Both the position numbers and the translations under genes were made by a program. Positions 1-13,338 of a stretch of DNA of 64,000 nucleotides are shown here, piece after piece. Below the pieces are notes generated by a model, which saw nothing but the letters and a program-made list of their open reading frames with translations, searched no databases and was not told the DNA's origin. This DNA is from Theobroma cacao (lineage: Eukaryota; Streptophyta; Magnoliopsida; Malvales; Malvaceae), in NCBI RefSeq assembly GCF_000208745.1, contig NC_030854.1:6726003-6790002 (forward strand), read 5' to 3'. Position 1 is the first letter of the stretch, and each line of letters begins with the position of its first letter.

Positions 1-368
1 ATCCACTTGTTTTTTGTTTAGTTCATGTCAAAACACAATTGCAGGATTGTAATTTTCTTTGTGACTTCTCGGAGCCAATTGTTATGAATATATGGGTATT
101 CTCAAATCAATGAGAGAATATTTTAGGAGGAATATTTCCCTATATAATCTTTCCCTATTTTCTTTTTACTTTACTTATACTCCAAAAAAGTCTAGAGTTA
201 CAATATTTCTTTATTTGCTATTTACTTTACTTGCACACCAAGTAGGTGTAGGTCTAGTTGGTTATTATAAATAGCCCATTTATGTAGTCTTTTATTTCCA
301 TCAAGCAATCAAACAAATTAGCTATCAAGGAATTTAGTTCTTTACTTGGATCTTTGGTATTTTCTACA
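1..368 (+). mobile_element. Copia LTR, right-hand part of the 5' LTR
   Basis: The segment ends in CA and is followed at once by a tRNA-Met-type primer binding site, so it is the end of a 5' LTR whose start lies outside the window. It carries a TATA box (TATAAATAG at 266-274) placed as an LTR promoter would be. The gag remnant downstream supports a Ty1/Copia assignment. The left boundary cannot be seen. Confidence 0.7.
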
Positions 369-381
369 TGATATCAGAGTC
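369..381 (+). other. Degenerate primer binding site (tRNA-iMet type)
   Basis: TGATATCAGAGTC differs by a few bases from the usual plant Copia primer binding site TGGTATCAGAGC and directly follows the LTR end CA. The changes from the consensus fit an old, inactive copy. Confidence 0.6.
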
Positions 382-447
382 TAATTGGTCTTTCTTATGA
401 AATTTTTTTTCTATGGCATAAAAACCTAAGCAAAATCTTCTACTAAA

Positions 448-1199
448 ACCATAAACAACAAGTTACTCCACTATCATTTAAGTAATTCTAATAAACCAGG
501 TGATTTATTGGTATCCCATGCACTAAAAGGGCCTAACTATTCAACATGGATGAAAGTTGTTGTCAATGTTCTTGGATCAAAACGCAAGCTAGTATTTATG
601 GATGAAAAATTACCAAAATCAGAAAAAGAGATCCAGAAAAAGATGATTGGCTTATTTGAAATGTTATAGTAGTAGCATGGTAGTTAAACTCACTCAATTA
701 CATAACAGTGTTGCATATCATGACACTACTTATGATATATGGAGAGATTTGGAAGAGAGCTTTTTACAAGGAAATGGACCTCAAATTTCATGAATTGAAA
801 AAAGAAATAGTCAACATTAGACAAGGTGAATTGACAATCTCAACTTAATATGCAAAAATGAAAGAAGTTTAGAATCAACTTGAAAGTTTTTTCAAGTCTC
901 ATGGACAAGGATGTATGAGTTGTACATGTGGAGTCTTAACTAGGGAAAAAGAAAAAAAATTGCATCAATTTTTAATGGGATTGAATGATTTCTATGCTAT
1001 TATAAGATTGAATATTCTCTATAAGGATCCATTACTAACTTTAACAACTACTTATTCTCTATTGAGTTTAGAAGAGGTAACGATGTCAAGGACAATTATA
1101 GAGATAGCAACATTCAAAGTATATGCTGGAAATTGTAAGAAGACAGGTCATATAAAAGAAAATTGTTTTAAGATTGTAGGATATCCACCAAATTGGTAG
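448..1199 (+). pseudogene. Copia gag remnant
   Basis: Translated in pieces, this stretch shows the start of a plant Copia gag (PGDLLVSHALKGPNYSTW at about 500-555), then a middle part broken by stops and frameshifts, and a damaged zinc knuckle at about 1125-1165 that reads NCKKTGHIKENCF, with the GYPPNW tail typical of these gags. In the CX2CX4HX4C pattern the first Cys is replaced by Ala. No protease, integrase or reverse transcriptase follows, so the copy is truncated and dead. Confidence 0.75.
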
Positions 1200-1208
1200 A
1201 TGAGGCAA

Positions 1209-1303
1209 AATGGTTTCAAGAATAAATCATTGTTAAAATGGTCATTATTTTTCTTGTAGGACATACATTTTCATAATGGTTTCAAGAATAAATCATTGTT
1301 AAA
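1209..1303 (+). repeat. 29-bp direct repeat, two copies
   Basis: An identical 29-bp stretch beginning AATGGTTTCAAGAATAAATC occurs at 1209-1237 and 1275-1303, 66 bp apart. It lies just after the gag remnant and looks like a small duplication inside the decayed element. Confidence 0.85.
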
Positions 1304-3638
1304 TTGTGGTTTGTTGTTCATAAATACTACTGACAATCAACCTGCTTGGTTAGCAACATTTGTTGACAAAAATTTGACAATGACTATAACGATTTAAATT
1401 AGAGCCAGAGGCACGAGTGAATTCAAAATTAAATTTATTTTAAAAAATAATAATAATGTAATTATTACATAGAAAGGTATAAAATAAAAATAAGGAGCAT
1501 GGCAGTGTAAAAACTAAAAAGTAGAAGCCTTTGGGAATTGTATAGTAAAATCTCAAACTTTTGCATTTGTTGCACATTTGGGGGCATGACAAGGAAAAAC
1601 GGCAGAATTCAATGGGTTTGTCCATAAAAAGAAGAGAATGCATTGAAGCATCCAAATGAGGGGTGGATGTGATGTTTTGTGTTGACCTGTAACCATTTAA
1701 AACGCATGCTCTTTGGGAACATCCGTTACCATTTCACAACTAAACCATCACCACCACGTCTCTCGCATCTAGTCTAGGAATGATTCCATGTGACCAAATT
1801 TTTGTCTAACTACGTAAGCTTTAAAAGTTTTTTTTTTTTTCAGGGTTTTTTTTTATCATGAATATCAAATATTTTATAGGCAAAATATGTTCTGTTCAAA
1901 AAGGATATAAAGCATTTTTCATCTTCTTTTTCTTTTCTTTGGGAATGATCTCATTACATAAAAAAAAAATTACTCTCTCTTTCTTATAGAATCGATTCAC
2001 CAATCAACAAAATAATAAAGAATCATTATTTTTCTTTTTTTTAATATCTTTATTTATTTACTTTTTCAATAAAATCATTAATTATTTTTATCCAATTATT
2101 TCATGAAGATTATTTCACTATAATTATTTTTACTAAAATACTATAATCTTTGATATAATACAAAATATTTAAGGTCAATTAAAGAAAAAAGTTTATATAA
2201 AATAAGAAATAAGTTTTTCACTCAAAATTTTCAATTTATGATTTATCCACTAAACAAACTAACCAGTATAACATTATAATGAGAAATAAATAAATAAATA
2301 AGGTCAAATATTATTTATATATAATTTTTTTAATATTGAAAAAAGTATTTTGGATGTCTTGTATAATTGATGAATGTTGATATCTTTGTAGTGTTATGAT
2401 AAAAGAATTATTGAAGATAGGTTATGATGAAAAAGATTTTTTTATAAGAAGATACGCACAATAGAAAATATACAGTTTATTTAAATAAAAAAATATTAGA
2501 CTTTTCAATAAAATATTTTACACAAAAAAAAGTTTTCTTTGAACAAGTTATTTTCTGATTACCAAACCGAACCTAACATGTCAAAATTTGTTGTTATAAA
2601 AAAAATATATAATATTAGATAAGTAGTTTGGTCTTTGAACAAGATTTGTTATATATTATAACACTATGGACATCAACAATAAAGCATCGATAAAATTCAA
2701 CATAAAATCAAGCTATTATCTTAATGAACTTATTAATTATCTATAAACCTCTTGTTAATTTTTTTTTAAAAAAAATGTATATTTGATCTTTCTAAAGTCT
2801 AATTAAATCGCTTCTAATTTAAGTACAAATTTCAAAATAGATTAAGTGCTAGATTAAACAAGTAGAATAAAACTAGGATGAATGATGAGAGATGGATCTT
2901 CTCTGATTTAGACAAAGTGATGCAAGCATGTGAAAAGGTTGGGCGTTATGCAAAGCTAGAATTGGATAGCCATCAAATCTCTCTGGGCTGAGTATGTTCC
3001 CACATGCAAAGGTAACAACAACAAACCACTATGCATAAAAAGTACTCTTCCTTCGCCGAAAGCTAAATGATTAGCAGCCTTAAAGCAGTATCCCCGAAAA
3101 TATTACTTTTGACAGCTTAGAGTTGAGTATTGGCATGCAATCAAGGTTAACAAAAAGAGTGAAAATGAGCTACTACTTTAAATTAAATGGAGGAGAAAAA
3201 AAGCTTCATTGTCAATGTGGAAATATAGTGGAGGAAAGCCACATAAATTCTTCTTTCATAGAATCAACAACTTACATAATTTTCACTACTTTACTTAAAT
3301 TGGAATGTCTTTTCATAATTATAGTTAAAAAGGAAAAAGCTTACAATTATGCTATGTTTGTTTTTGCATTATTCTTGTTTTTTCCGTCCTAAAAAAAAAC
3401 ATAAGAAAATGCGAAACACAACAAAGAAAATATTTTGACATCCCAAACCGACAGTGACCCATAAAACTTGGAAACCAAGCCCCCAAAGTGAATAGAGCAG
3501 CAGCCATGAGCCATTGGAGGGAGAAGTGGCAAAAGATGCAAATACAAAGGAAAAGCAAGGGCTAAGAAACAAAGGCCCTGCCCCTCTTATGCCCAAAAAA
3601 AGTTGTAATTAACGAACATACACCACCAGGGGCTCTCT
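1304..3638. other. Intergenic, AT-rich; distal 5' flank of SPY
   Basis: No convincing coding exon, RNA gene or bounded transposon was seen. The stretch holds many A/T runs and short open frames without recognisable domains. The part near 3600 becomes pyrimidine-rich and grades into the SPY leader. Confidence 0.5.
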
Positions 3639-4921
3639 CGCTCTCTCTCTCTTCGTCTCAGTTTGGGAGAACATCCAACACCCTCAACCCCAACACACCA
3701 TCTCCCCACCTCTCTGTCTGAGAAACGAGAGGGTGCCCCCTCTTCAAAGCTCCATTTTTCCTCTTTTCGTTACACCAAGAAAAACACCCGCTTTTCTTAA
3801 TCTAGAACTTACCCTGTTTTCTTTGTTTCTTAAACTTCAACTAACTCAGTCTTATTCTTAAACTACATCCACCTTTACTTTCATCCTACACCCGTCCTAC
3901 CCTCATCTTTTTGGGTAGTTTTTGGCATTCGCTATGTTGTGTTAGTTTGGGGCAAAGTTCGGTTGCTTCAGAAGTAAGTGTTAAATTCCCAATCTTTTAT
4001 CTTGTTTTGGTTTTCCTTGCTGGGTTTACAAAGTTTCATTTTTTATCCGAAAAACCCTAATTTTTTTTGGTTGATTAAAGTTTCAAGCTTTTCTGGGTTT
4101 TAAAGTGCGATTGTTAGTTTTGTTTATTTATTAGGGTTTTAAGCTTTTTTGGGTTTTGATCAGTTTGCTAAAATGGAATGCCTACTTGGATCATTTTGCT
4201 TTGCTTAGGGTTTCAATTCGTGTTCTTGAAGTTATTAGAATGATGCGAAGTCATTTTTTCTTTAATGGGTTTTGCTTTGTTGAGTTGGAGGAGCCTTGGT
4301 TGAGATTTAGTTTGGTTTGGCTCATTACTAAGCAAAGTTAAAAACCTTAATTTTCTTTTCCATTTTATTTTAATTGTTTGATCAGATTTTTATCAGCATT
4401 GTTTCATGCAGTCAGAGAAGTGCTATTAATTCTAGTTAAACCTAAAAAAGGTTTAGATTTTCAGCCAAATCGGTTAATTACTTTTGTTTCTGGCACATAG
4501 TTCACATGCAATCAACTGGTGGATCAAAAGTTTAAAACGTCATTTGTTGTTCGTTATTGGATTGACTTGAGGATATCATGTGGCAAGAAAAGCATTCAAA
4601 TTGTGCCCTGAAACCATAACAATAGATTTTGGGTTAAAGTAATCAATTTAGAAGACTCTGATTCATCACTTATAATTTTAAGAAATCTATATTATAGTTA
4701 ATTGATTAATCATGTTTGAAATAATTAGAGACTTGTTTGTGAATTTCAAAACTTGTTCTTGTTATAGTCGTTTGATCAGCTTTAGAGTAAGCTTTATATC
4801 ACATGACACGAGAACTACTATACTAACGGTTTGAACTAAAAGATGTTACCTTTTAAGACTAATATATTTTGCTATCTTTGATTTTTTCTGCACAGAAACT
4901 TGAGAATATAGCTTTACCTAG
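3639..4921 (+). promoter_or_regulatory. SPY: SPY 5' leader with a leader intron
   Basis: A CT-rich patch (about 3639-3660) resembles plant core-promoter and leader pyrimidine patches; I see no good TATA box. A donor after 3973 (GAA|GTAAGTG) and an acceptor before 4896 (CTGCACAG) define a 922-nt T-rich intron in the untranslated leader. The second leader exon would be 4896-4921, directly before the start codon. Leader introns often raise expression of housekeeping plant genes. Transcript ends are inferred. Confidence 0.6.
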
Positions 4922-7900
4922 ATGGCCTGGACTGAGAAAGATGTAAATGGGAGAGAGAGGGACCTGATTGTAGAAAATGGTTTCTTAAAAGAACCACAGT
5001 CTTCTTCTGGTCTAAGTATTTCAACAGCTGATGCAACTCCAGCACAGAAGGTGTTTGAAGGGAAGGATGCTCTCTCTTATGCTAACATTCTTCGGTCCAG
5101 GAACAAGTTTGTCGACGCACTTGCCCTATATGACAGTGTCTTGGAGAAAGATAGTGGGAGTGTTGAAGCCCACATTGGAAAAGGGATATGCCTGCAGATG
5201 CAGAACATGGGAAGGCCTGCTTTTGAGAGCTTTGCAGAAGCCATTAGGTTGGATCCTCAGAATGCTTGTGCTCTCACTCACTGCGGTATACTGTACAAAG
5301 ATGAGGGTCGTCTGGTAGATGCTGCTGAGGTATTCTCATGAGATTTTTAACCATTAACTGTGTTTGGATCATTGATTAGTGGTTCATTTGTGGGATCTAC
5401 AATTCGAGTCTACACATGTTTACTTGTTTTGTTTTACTTTTGCAGTCATATCAAAAAGCTCTGAGAGCAGACCCTTCATACAAACCAGCTGCAGAATGCC
5501 TAGCCATTGTTCTAACTGATCTGGGAACCAGCTTAAAGCTTGCTGGCAATACACAGGAGGGAATTCAGAAGTATTATGAAGCTCTTAAAATAGATCCACA
5601 CTATGCTGTAATTTCATTCTCTCTCATCCTCCATTATTAATCCTTGTCGTCATTTAAATTTTTACATGCAGTCACGGTCTTTCTAATTCACCATTTTCTC
5701 AAGCTCTGCTATTATATAGTCTTCCTTTTTACATTGAGTTTATATGCTTATGCTAATACCTAATTTATACAGCCTGCATACTATAACCTTGGTGTTGTCT
5801 ATTCTGAGATGATGCAATATGAAACTGCCCTTGGTTGCTATGAGAAGGCTGCACTAGAGAGACCTATGTATGCTGAAGCATATTGCAACATGGGTGTCAT
5901 TTACAAAAACCGTGGTGACTTGGAATCTGCCATTGCCTGTTATGAGAGGTAGTGTGCAGTTAGTTGCTTAAGCTTGTTGCCTGCTAAGCCTCACATGTAG
6001 TTGGTGTATTTGAGCGATGTCTCCATCTCTACTGATGCTCTCTTTTCTTGACTATTTTATTGCCAGGTGTCTAGCTGTGTCGCCTAATTTTGAGATTGCA
6101 AAAAATAATATGGCTATTGCCTTGACAGATTTGGGAACAAAGGTGCTTTCTCCCCCTCGTTTTAAATAGCATCATCCATTGAGGTTTTTGATTTCCTTTA
6201 TAGTTTTGTTCCCAACTTTGTTTCATGACCTTTGGCCTATAGTTTACAGGATGTTTATTTTGTTGAGAATTGACCTTTTCAACACTCGAGGACTCAGGAC
6301 TTGTGTCCACCTGTGTCCTGCTCTTGTACAGTTATTTATATAAGGATTTAGCTCAATTCACAGGAATGGCTCTATGAGTTCCGTGGGAGGCCATTGCTTT
6401 TTCTAGAAGAAAGTTATGTATTGTTATTGTTTTTGCTAATTTTTTCATCATCTATGGTTTGGATAATGACAAGTTGACATTTGGTAGTTGCAGAATATCT
6501 GCGTATTACATGATAAGATTTTGTTTGATAATAGATTGTTTCTCTATGGTCTAGATTTTTTGAGGTTGCTGTCTTCAACATATGGTGTCAGTGTCTAGCC
6601 AGAAGCTTGTGTTTGTGTCTGGGGATTATAGCTTTTGGTAGAATAATTTTTGTTAATTAGATAGAATGTAAAACCATGTTTTTAGCTTTGTGACCAGCAA
6701 GGCATCAGATACATGTAGATGTGCATGAAACTGATTAGAGTTCGGAATGGAGATGCTCATTACATGTTTTTGTTTATGTTGTTTCAAACATATAAGTGTT
6801 TGTCTATCTGTATGCATATTTTTGGATTGGAGAGACTATCTTCAGTGACTTCTTTATTATTTGATATTCTGAGAACCAGAAGCATTTAAACACGGGTCCT
6901 ATACTTGGAGACAACTTTTAAAGGAAAACAGAGGTGCTTTTGTTGAAAATATTTAAATGCTGCCCTTCTATTTATTGATATTTGCATCTTTGATTGTCAA
7001 ACATAATATTCTTAACTTATTATTTGCTTGGGACTCAATAGGATTGGTTTGGGAATTGTTTGCAGAATCTTTTATCACATTCCATTCATGGTTTTTAACC
7101 AACACTTGCATTAGATCAACATGCTTTCTTGCGTTATGGGCAACTCTTATGGACTTATATGTGGAAGTCACTTTGTGCTTTCTTTATTATCAGTAAGTTT
7201 GTAGATTTTCCATCCCTGATTTTGCATTCAGTGATATGTCTGTTCAGGTTAAGTTAGAGGGAGACATCAACCAAGGTGTGGCATATTACAAGAAGGCTTT
7301 GTATTATAATTGGCACTATGCAGATGCTATGTATAATCTTGGGGTTGCTTATGGTGAAATGCTGAAGTTTGATATGGTAAGTAATTACTTAAGATTTATT
7401 TGCTTGGAAGTGCATAATTTTCTTTGGGAAACTGAATTTCTATTTGTCATTAATGGTGAAAGTTTTATGCATGCATACTTTATAGGTAGTTTCTGTATTG
7501 TTTGCATCAGATAACAATCTAACCATCAAACTTTTGTTTGTGCAGGCGATTGTTTTCTATGAACTTGCTTTCCATTTCAACCCCCATTGTGCAGAGGCAT
7601 GCAACAATTTAGGAGTAATATACAAAGATAGAGACAACCTTGATAAAGCTGTAGAGTGTTATCAGGTAATATTTGATGTTTGTGTAACAATTCAAGCCTT
7701 CATTCTCTATTGCCTTCCAGGAGCATTGTTGTTTATGATAATATTTTTTTGCAGTTGGCTTTGTCAATCAAACCGAACTTCTCTCAGTCATTGAACAACC
7801 TTGGTGTTGTCTACACAGTTCAGGTTTGAATTGAAATTATATATCTAGCTTAGAGCTGGCAAAAATGATCCAAACCCGGAAAACCCTTTTGACCTTCTTG

Positions 7901-10900
7901 AACCTGATCCAACCCAATTTGATCAGAAAAAGTTAACAACTTGAACCCCGAATGATCTATACTCAACATGACCTGAACCCAGACAATCTGAAAGACCAAT
8001 TTGAAACGGCTTGAACTTAAATTGATCTTACTTTAAAAGTCAACAACTTGAACCTTGAAATGATTGGAATGTGAATGAACTAAATCCAAATAACTTTAGT
8101 GTCAACCCTAGATGATTTGAACCTGAAATGACTTGAATTTACTTCAACCCCAAGGTGACCAGACCTGACCCGCCCATTTTTCACCTCTAAATTCTAACTA
8201 TTAGACATGACAATGTCTCAAACAGTGATTGACTACATGCTTACTATTGGCAGGGTAAAATGGATGCTGCTGCTAGCATGATCGAGAAAGCTATCATTGC
8301 TAATCCCACATATGCAGAAGCATATAATAATTTAGGTTTTGCTCTTGCTTCTTATGTTGTTCCGAAATCTATATGCTAGGGCACCTTGTAATGCACCAAC
8401 AGTTCCTCGCTTTCACGGATATACAATCTTGCATCATTTCCTTTGGAAGATAATTTTATTTTTTGTAATTTATTTATAATTTTTATCTCTGCATCCTTTT
8501 TGTTCAGGGGTTCTTTACAGAGATGCTGGCAATATATCCATGGCTATCACAGCTTATGAGCAATGCCTTAAGATAGATCCTGATTCACGTAATGCAGGAC
8601 AGGTATCATTACACGAGTCTTTATGTTGCAGGTTTAGTTACCTTGGAGCATCTTTGGGTTTTCCATGGAAATGCTCTTTTTGATACATTTTTCATTGATG
8701 GCACTGGTGTGATTGATAGAAGATGGTTTTTGTTAGTTTCTGGATGCCTATGCTAGTTCCATACTGGTTTTTCAATTGTCCTTGTTTATTTATTGATTCT
8801 TTCTGTTTGTATCTTATTTCACAATTTTTGCAGAATCGGCTGCTTGCAATGAATTACATTAATGAAGGAGATGATGATAAACTTTTTGAGGCTCACAGGT
8901 TTATTGAACTCCTATCAACCTAGCTTGCACTTAATGTCAAATTTTTTCTTAGTATCATTTTAACATTTGGTTGGCATTGCAAACTTATAGTTTGTGGCAT
9001 TTCTGGGAGCATCTAAGAATGATCACATCAACTAATTGCAAGTCTATTTATTAGCTGCATCATTACAAATATTTTTCTTGCTATTATTGGATTGCTATCT
9101 TTAGTTAGTTTATTTCTTATTTATAATGCATTTGTCTAAGCCTTCATTTATATAAGTATGAGCTAATACGTAGTGCAAAACTGTTAAATACTGTTAAATA
9201 TTGAACCATATTCTATCAGCCATGCCATAATCCTGCTTTAAGCAATGGCTTTTTAGTGCCATTAGGCCATGTAGCTTCTTTGTGATAATTGTTTGTTTCA
9301 GAAATGCACTTTTGCTTTGGGATGTGTTACTATACTGTTGAAGCATTTTATCTGACGCACTTCTTTCCCATGCAACATACAAATGCATACTTTAAGCCAT
9401 AATGCCAACATTCTTTCTAGTTTCCTTCTTGTTTTCTTCTCCCGACAAGTAAAAAGTATTTTGAAAGACTGAAAGCAGACTTTGATCTATTCTTGGTAAA
9501 TATATCTATTTTCTTTTTTTTTTTTTCAAAAAAAGATTACCCAAGAAAAGTAGAAATGAAAACTTTGGGATGGTCAAGAATTTTAGAAAGAAATGGATGA
9601 TGATAGCAGTAGCTACATTGAGAATTTTATCCTAAGTGTAGTGATGATATCTCCAATACCCTGCTATGTACACATTAAACAGATGCCAAAAGAAAAGATT
9701 TAGATATCCTTTTTTACTTTCCTTCTCAAAGCTGTGTTTTGATTTATGCCCTGTTTGACAAATTATACATTTCTTGGCTGAATGTTTGACCATTTACATA
9801 TGAATACAAGTATTGGCACCTTCTTAAAACTGGTTGAAATTTAAATTTATCTTTTGACAAATCTCAAACTAGCTTTCTGGAGGCTTTCTAAATTGAATTT
9901 TTCACACACAGGGACTGGGGAAGGCGATTTATGAGGTTATATTCACAGTACAATTCATGGGACAACCCAAAAGATCCAGAACGACCTCTTGTGATTGGAT
10001 ATATTTCTCCAGATTATTTTACTCATTCTGTGTCTTATTTTATTGAAGCCCCTCTTGTTTATCATGACTATGGGAATTACCAGGTGGTCGTTTATTCAGC
10101 AGTAGTGAAGGTACTAATGCTTGGGTATATTTATGTCTATTGCTTGGTGATTTCTTCAGCATCTACCATCTGTAATCTTACAGAAACTAGAATTGTTTGC
10201 ATATTTAGTTGAATAAGGCCAATCTTGCTTTGTCTTCCCTTTTGAAGCTCATGGACAATTTTCAGTGATATTTCTATAACAGATGTGGCACAGAGAATGC
10301 ATTAGGACTGTTACCACTCTCTTAATTTACCTCTATTTTCACCAGCCATTGAAAGGAATCTCCTTGATTACACCAATGCCAGTTCTCATGGCTGTGCCTA
10401 AGCCCTTAACTTCGTTACAACTAATTTCTTATGTCTGACGTTTTATCATCTTCATAAACTGTCATCCTCTAAGCAGTACTGTTCTTGTCACTATGTTGTC
10501 CTCATCAATATTTATTGTGCAAATAATTTGTTCAAAAAGTTAGTGTGATGTATTCAATGTCCACCTACCTGTCTTCCAAAAAAAAAAAAAAAATATGTGT
10601 TTAAGTTACTCAAAAGTCTGGAGCTATGACTTTTGATATTCTATTATTATTACAAACAACTTAGTAAAGGTAATATCTTCTTTTTTTATATGATGGATTG
10701 TCTTCTCTCTGAACTTACATTCTTATGATTTTGCAGGCTGATGCAAAAACTAATAGATTTAGGGAAAAAGTCATGAAAAAGGGTGGGGTATGGAGAGATA
10801 TATATGGTATCGATGAAAAGAAGGTTGCGAGCATGGTTAGAGATGATAAAATTGACATCTTGGTAGAGCTTACTGGTCATACAGCCAACAATAAGTTGGG

Positions 10901-13338
10901 AACAATGGCATGTCGACCAGCACCTGTTCAGGTATGCTTAAGGTTCCATATTTTTGGTTTTTTTGATCGTTTCATGTTTAAGTTCGTCAATGGAACTAAA
11001 AGAATTTTCGTAATAGAAGAAATCTTTTGGAGTGAAACTTGAGTTGGTCTTTGGGTGTTTGGTTTATGCATGGTGATTTTAATTTTGTGGTATGCATGAT
11101 TTGTAAACTAGGTATTTGCTAGATCTTTCTTATTTCTTTCATATTTTATACTGTAGGTGACTTGGATTGGCTATCCCAACACTACTGGTTTGCCTAGCAT
11201 TGATTATCGAATCACTGATCCACTTGCAGATCCTCCTGATACGAAGCAGAAGTACTGTTTTTACTTCAGCTGACTGCATTTTCAGTTAGAATTAGTGTTA
11301 GATGAGATATGCAAAATGAGTTCTACTTACTTGGACAATAATCGTACCCAATGGCAGGCATGTTGAGGAGTTAGTTCGACTACGAGAATGCTTTCTTTGT
11401 TATACCCCTTCCCCAGAGGCTGGGCCTGTTTCACCAACTCCTGCTCTATCCAATGGCTTCATTACATTTGGTAGCTTCAATAATCTGGCAAAGGTATTGT
11501 TTGGGTAACTACAACCTAAAGTTATATTTCGTGTTTCTAATTAGTTATAGCATTCATCATAAACCTCTTATTGGAACCTTTCCAGATAACACCCAAGGTC
11601 TTGCAAGTTTGGGCAAGGATATTATGTGCAGTTCCAAACTCTCGTCTTGTGGTAAAATGCAAGCCATTTTGTTGTGACAGTGTTAGGCAGAAATTTCTTA
11701 CGACACTAGAGCAGCTGGGTTTAGAATCACTCCGTGTTGATCTTCTCCCTCTAATTCTTCTTAATCATGATCATATGCAAGCTTATTCTCTTATGGACAT
11801 CAGGTAAAATCTAATTGCACACTTTGTGTTATTGGCAATTCTAAGTTCTCAATTTTTTTTCTCTTCTTATCTCTCTTTCCTTGTGGCATAACTATTCCTG
11901 TATTGTCCCTCTCATTTTCTTTACCTTTGTTTCTTCAGCTGTTCTCAGATTTTACTCATTTTCATCTCATCTTGATTTGTCTCTGCTCAAGTTTGAAACC
12001 ATGAAAACCACTTCTTATAAAGCTCTCTGCTTCATAGTATGCTGGACTTTTAACATTAGCCATCAAGGATTTTCTTAATTTGTTGGGAAGCACATAGGGC
12101 ATAAGGGAAGTAAAGATAGCAGGTTTGTTAAAATCTGGAATTTGCAGGCCAGTTCAGTCAGTTATGGTAAAGATGTTAAACACTGATCCTGAGGAAAAAT
12201 GGGTTAAACACTGATCCTGAGGAAAAATGGGTTTAGGTCTTTGGCTTTCAAGTGATAGGCTGATAGCTCTGCATAATATGAAGACTTGGATGTTTCTCGA
12301 TATTCTATTAAAAATAAGAGCTTTGTACAGACTCTAGATGTGTGACCCATCAATTATTATGAGTCACTAGCAGCTTGCTCTTTTGTTATTAGTTCCACCC
12401 TCCTCTCCCCTTTTGATTGAGTTTACTAAGTGTTTTACTTAGGAAATAAATTCATTTTTTAGTTGGTCCTGGTTTCTATTTGCATCCTTTTTAGATGTTC
12501 TAACTTTTGTTACATATCTTATGTAGTTTGGACACTTTTCCATATGCTGGAACGACGACAACGTGTGAATCTCTATATATGGGAGTTCCATGTGTTACCA
12601 TGGCTGGATCGGTACATGCTCATAATGTTGGTGTTAGTCTTCTCAGCAAAGTTGGTAATGAGCTTCACTTTCTCTTGCTATGTCTATTATCTATTTATGT
12701 TGTTTTTGTCTGGCTTATGTTATGTCCTTGGCCTTTTTATTGTTTTTGCTTCTGGTTTTCACTCTGATATACCTAGTATTCAAATTATTGGAACATCCCA
12801 GGCAGGACTTGTCTCGTATTGTTGGTTGAGGATGTTTTTAATTTATTCTTCTGTGGTTTTTATAGCACTGGCTAAATGATGTAGCATGCTGGATATTTGC
12901 AATGTAGGTTTACGACATCTGATAGCCAAAAATGAAGATGAATATGTCCAGTTGGCACTACAACTGGCCTCAGATGTCACTGCTCTCCAGAACCTGAGAA
13001 TGAGTCTTCGAGACCTTATGTCTAAATCATCTGTCTGTGATGGAAAGAACTTTATCAGCGGTTTGGAGGCAACATATCGGAACATGTGGCGCAGGTACTG
13101 TAAGGGCGATGTCCCATCTTTACGGTGTATGGAAATGCTACAAAAAGAAGTTGCTCCTGAAGAGCTAACTATCAAAACCTCTGAAACAGAAAGGATCACA
13201 ATCTTGAAAAACACCTCCACTGGATCAGTCAAGTCTAATGGATTTAATCAGATTCCATTGCCTATGCTGAATCTTACCAGTTGTGAAGAGAATGGGAGTC
13301 AATTGAACCAGACTACAAATTCAGGCAAGTTTAGCTGA
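4922..13338 (+). CDS. SPY: SPINDLY, TPR protein O-fucosyltransferase
   Basis: SPY transfers fucose from GDP-fucose to Ser/Thr of nuclear and cytosolic proteins, including DELLA repressors of gibberellin signalling and clock factors. Exons: 4922-5329, 5446-5607, 5773-5948, 6067-6142, 7248-7376, 7546-7665, 7755-7823, 8254-8335, 8508-8602, 8834-8898, 9912-10110, 10737-10931, 11157-11251, 11358-11493, 11586-11803, 12527-12654, 12908-13338; all GT-AG, in frame, 927 aa, close to the family's usual length. Residues about 44-437 are tandem TPRs. The rest is the GT41-type catalytic part, with [47 protein letters not shown] and the nucleotide-sugar segment [18 protein letters not shown] ending in HAHNVG. 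It begins MAWTEK. The paralogue SEC is less likely because the N-terminus and catalytic motifs fit SPY. No broken exon was seen. Confidence 0.95.
7851..8190. repeat. MITE-like degenerate repeat in SPY intron 7
   Basis: This stretch is built of drifting copies of words such as TTGAACC, GACCTGAACCC and ATGATTTGAACC. Its ends are imperfect inverted repeats: TAGAGCTGGCAAAAATG on the left against TAGAGGTGAAAAATG on the complement of the right end. I found no clear target duplication. It is a small non-coding insertion of unassigned class and the flanking SPY splice sites are intact. Confidence 0.5.
12175..12230 (+). repeat. 28-bp tandem duplication in SPY intron 15
   Basis: Two exact 28-bp units (12175-12202 and 12203-12230) begin GTTAAACACTGATCCTGAGG. 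They lie wholly in the intron 11804-12526 and do not touch splice sites. Confidence 0.9.

Noticed and set aside
3352..3596. Two overlapping minus-strand open frames
   Set aside because: They overlap in different frames, lack domains and lie in the 5' flank of SPY.
12843..13232. 129-codon open frame on the minus strand
   Set aside because: It is antisense to the last SPY exon, which has strong protein similarity on the plus strand; the minus frame has no domain.
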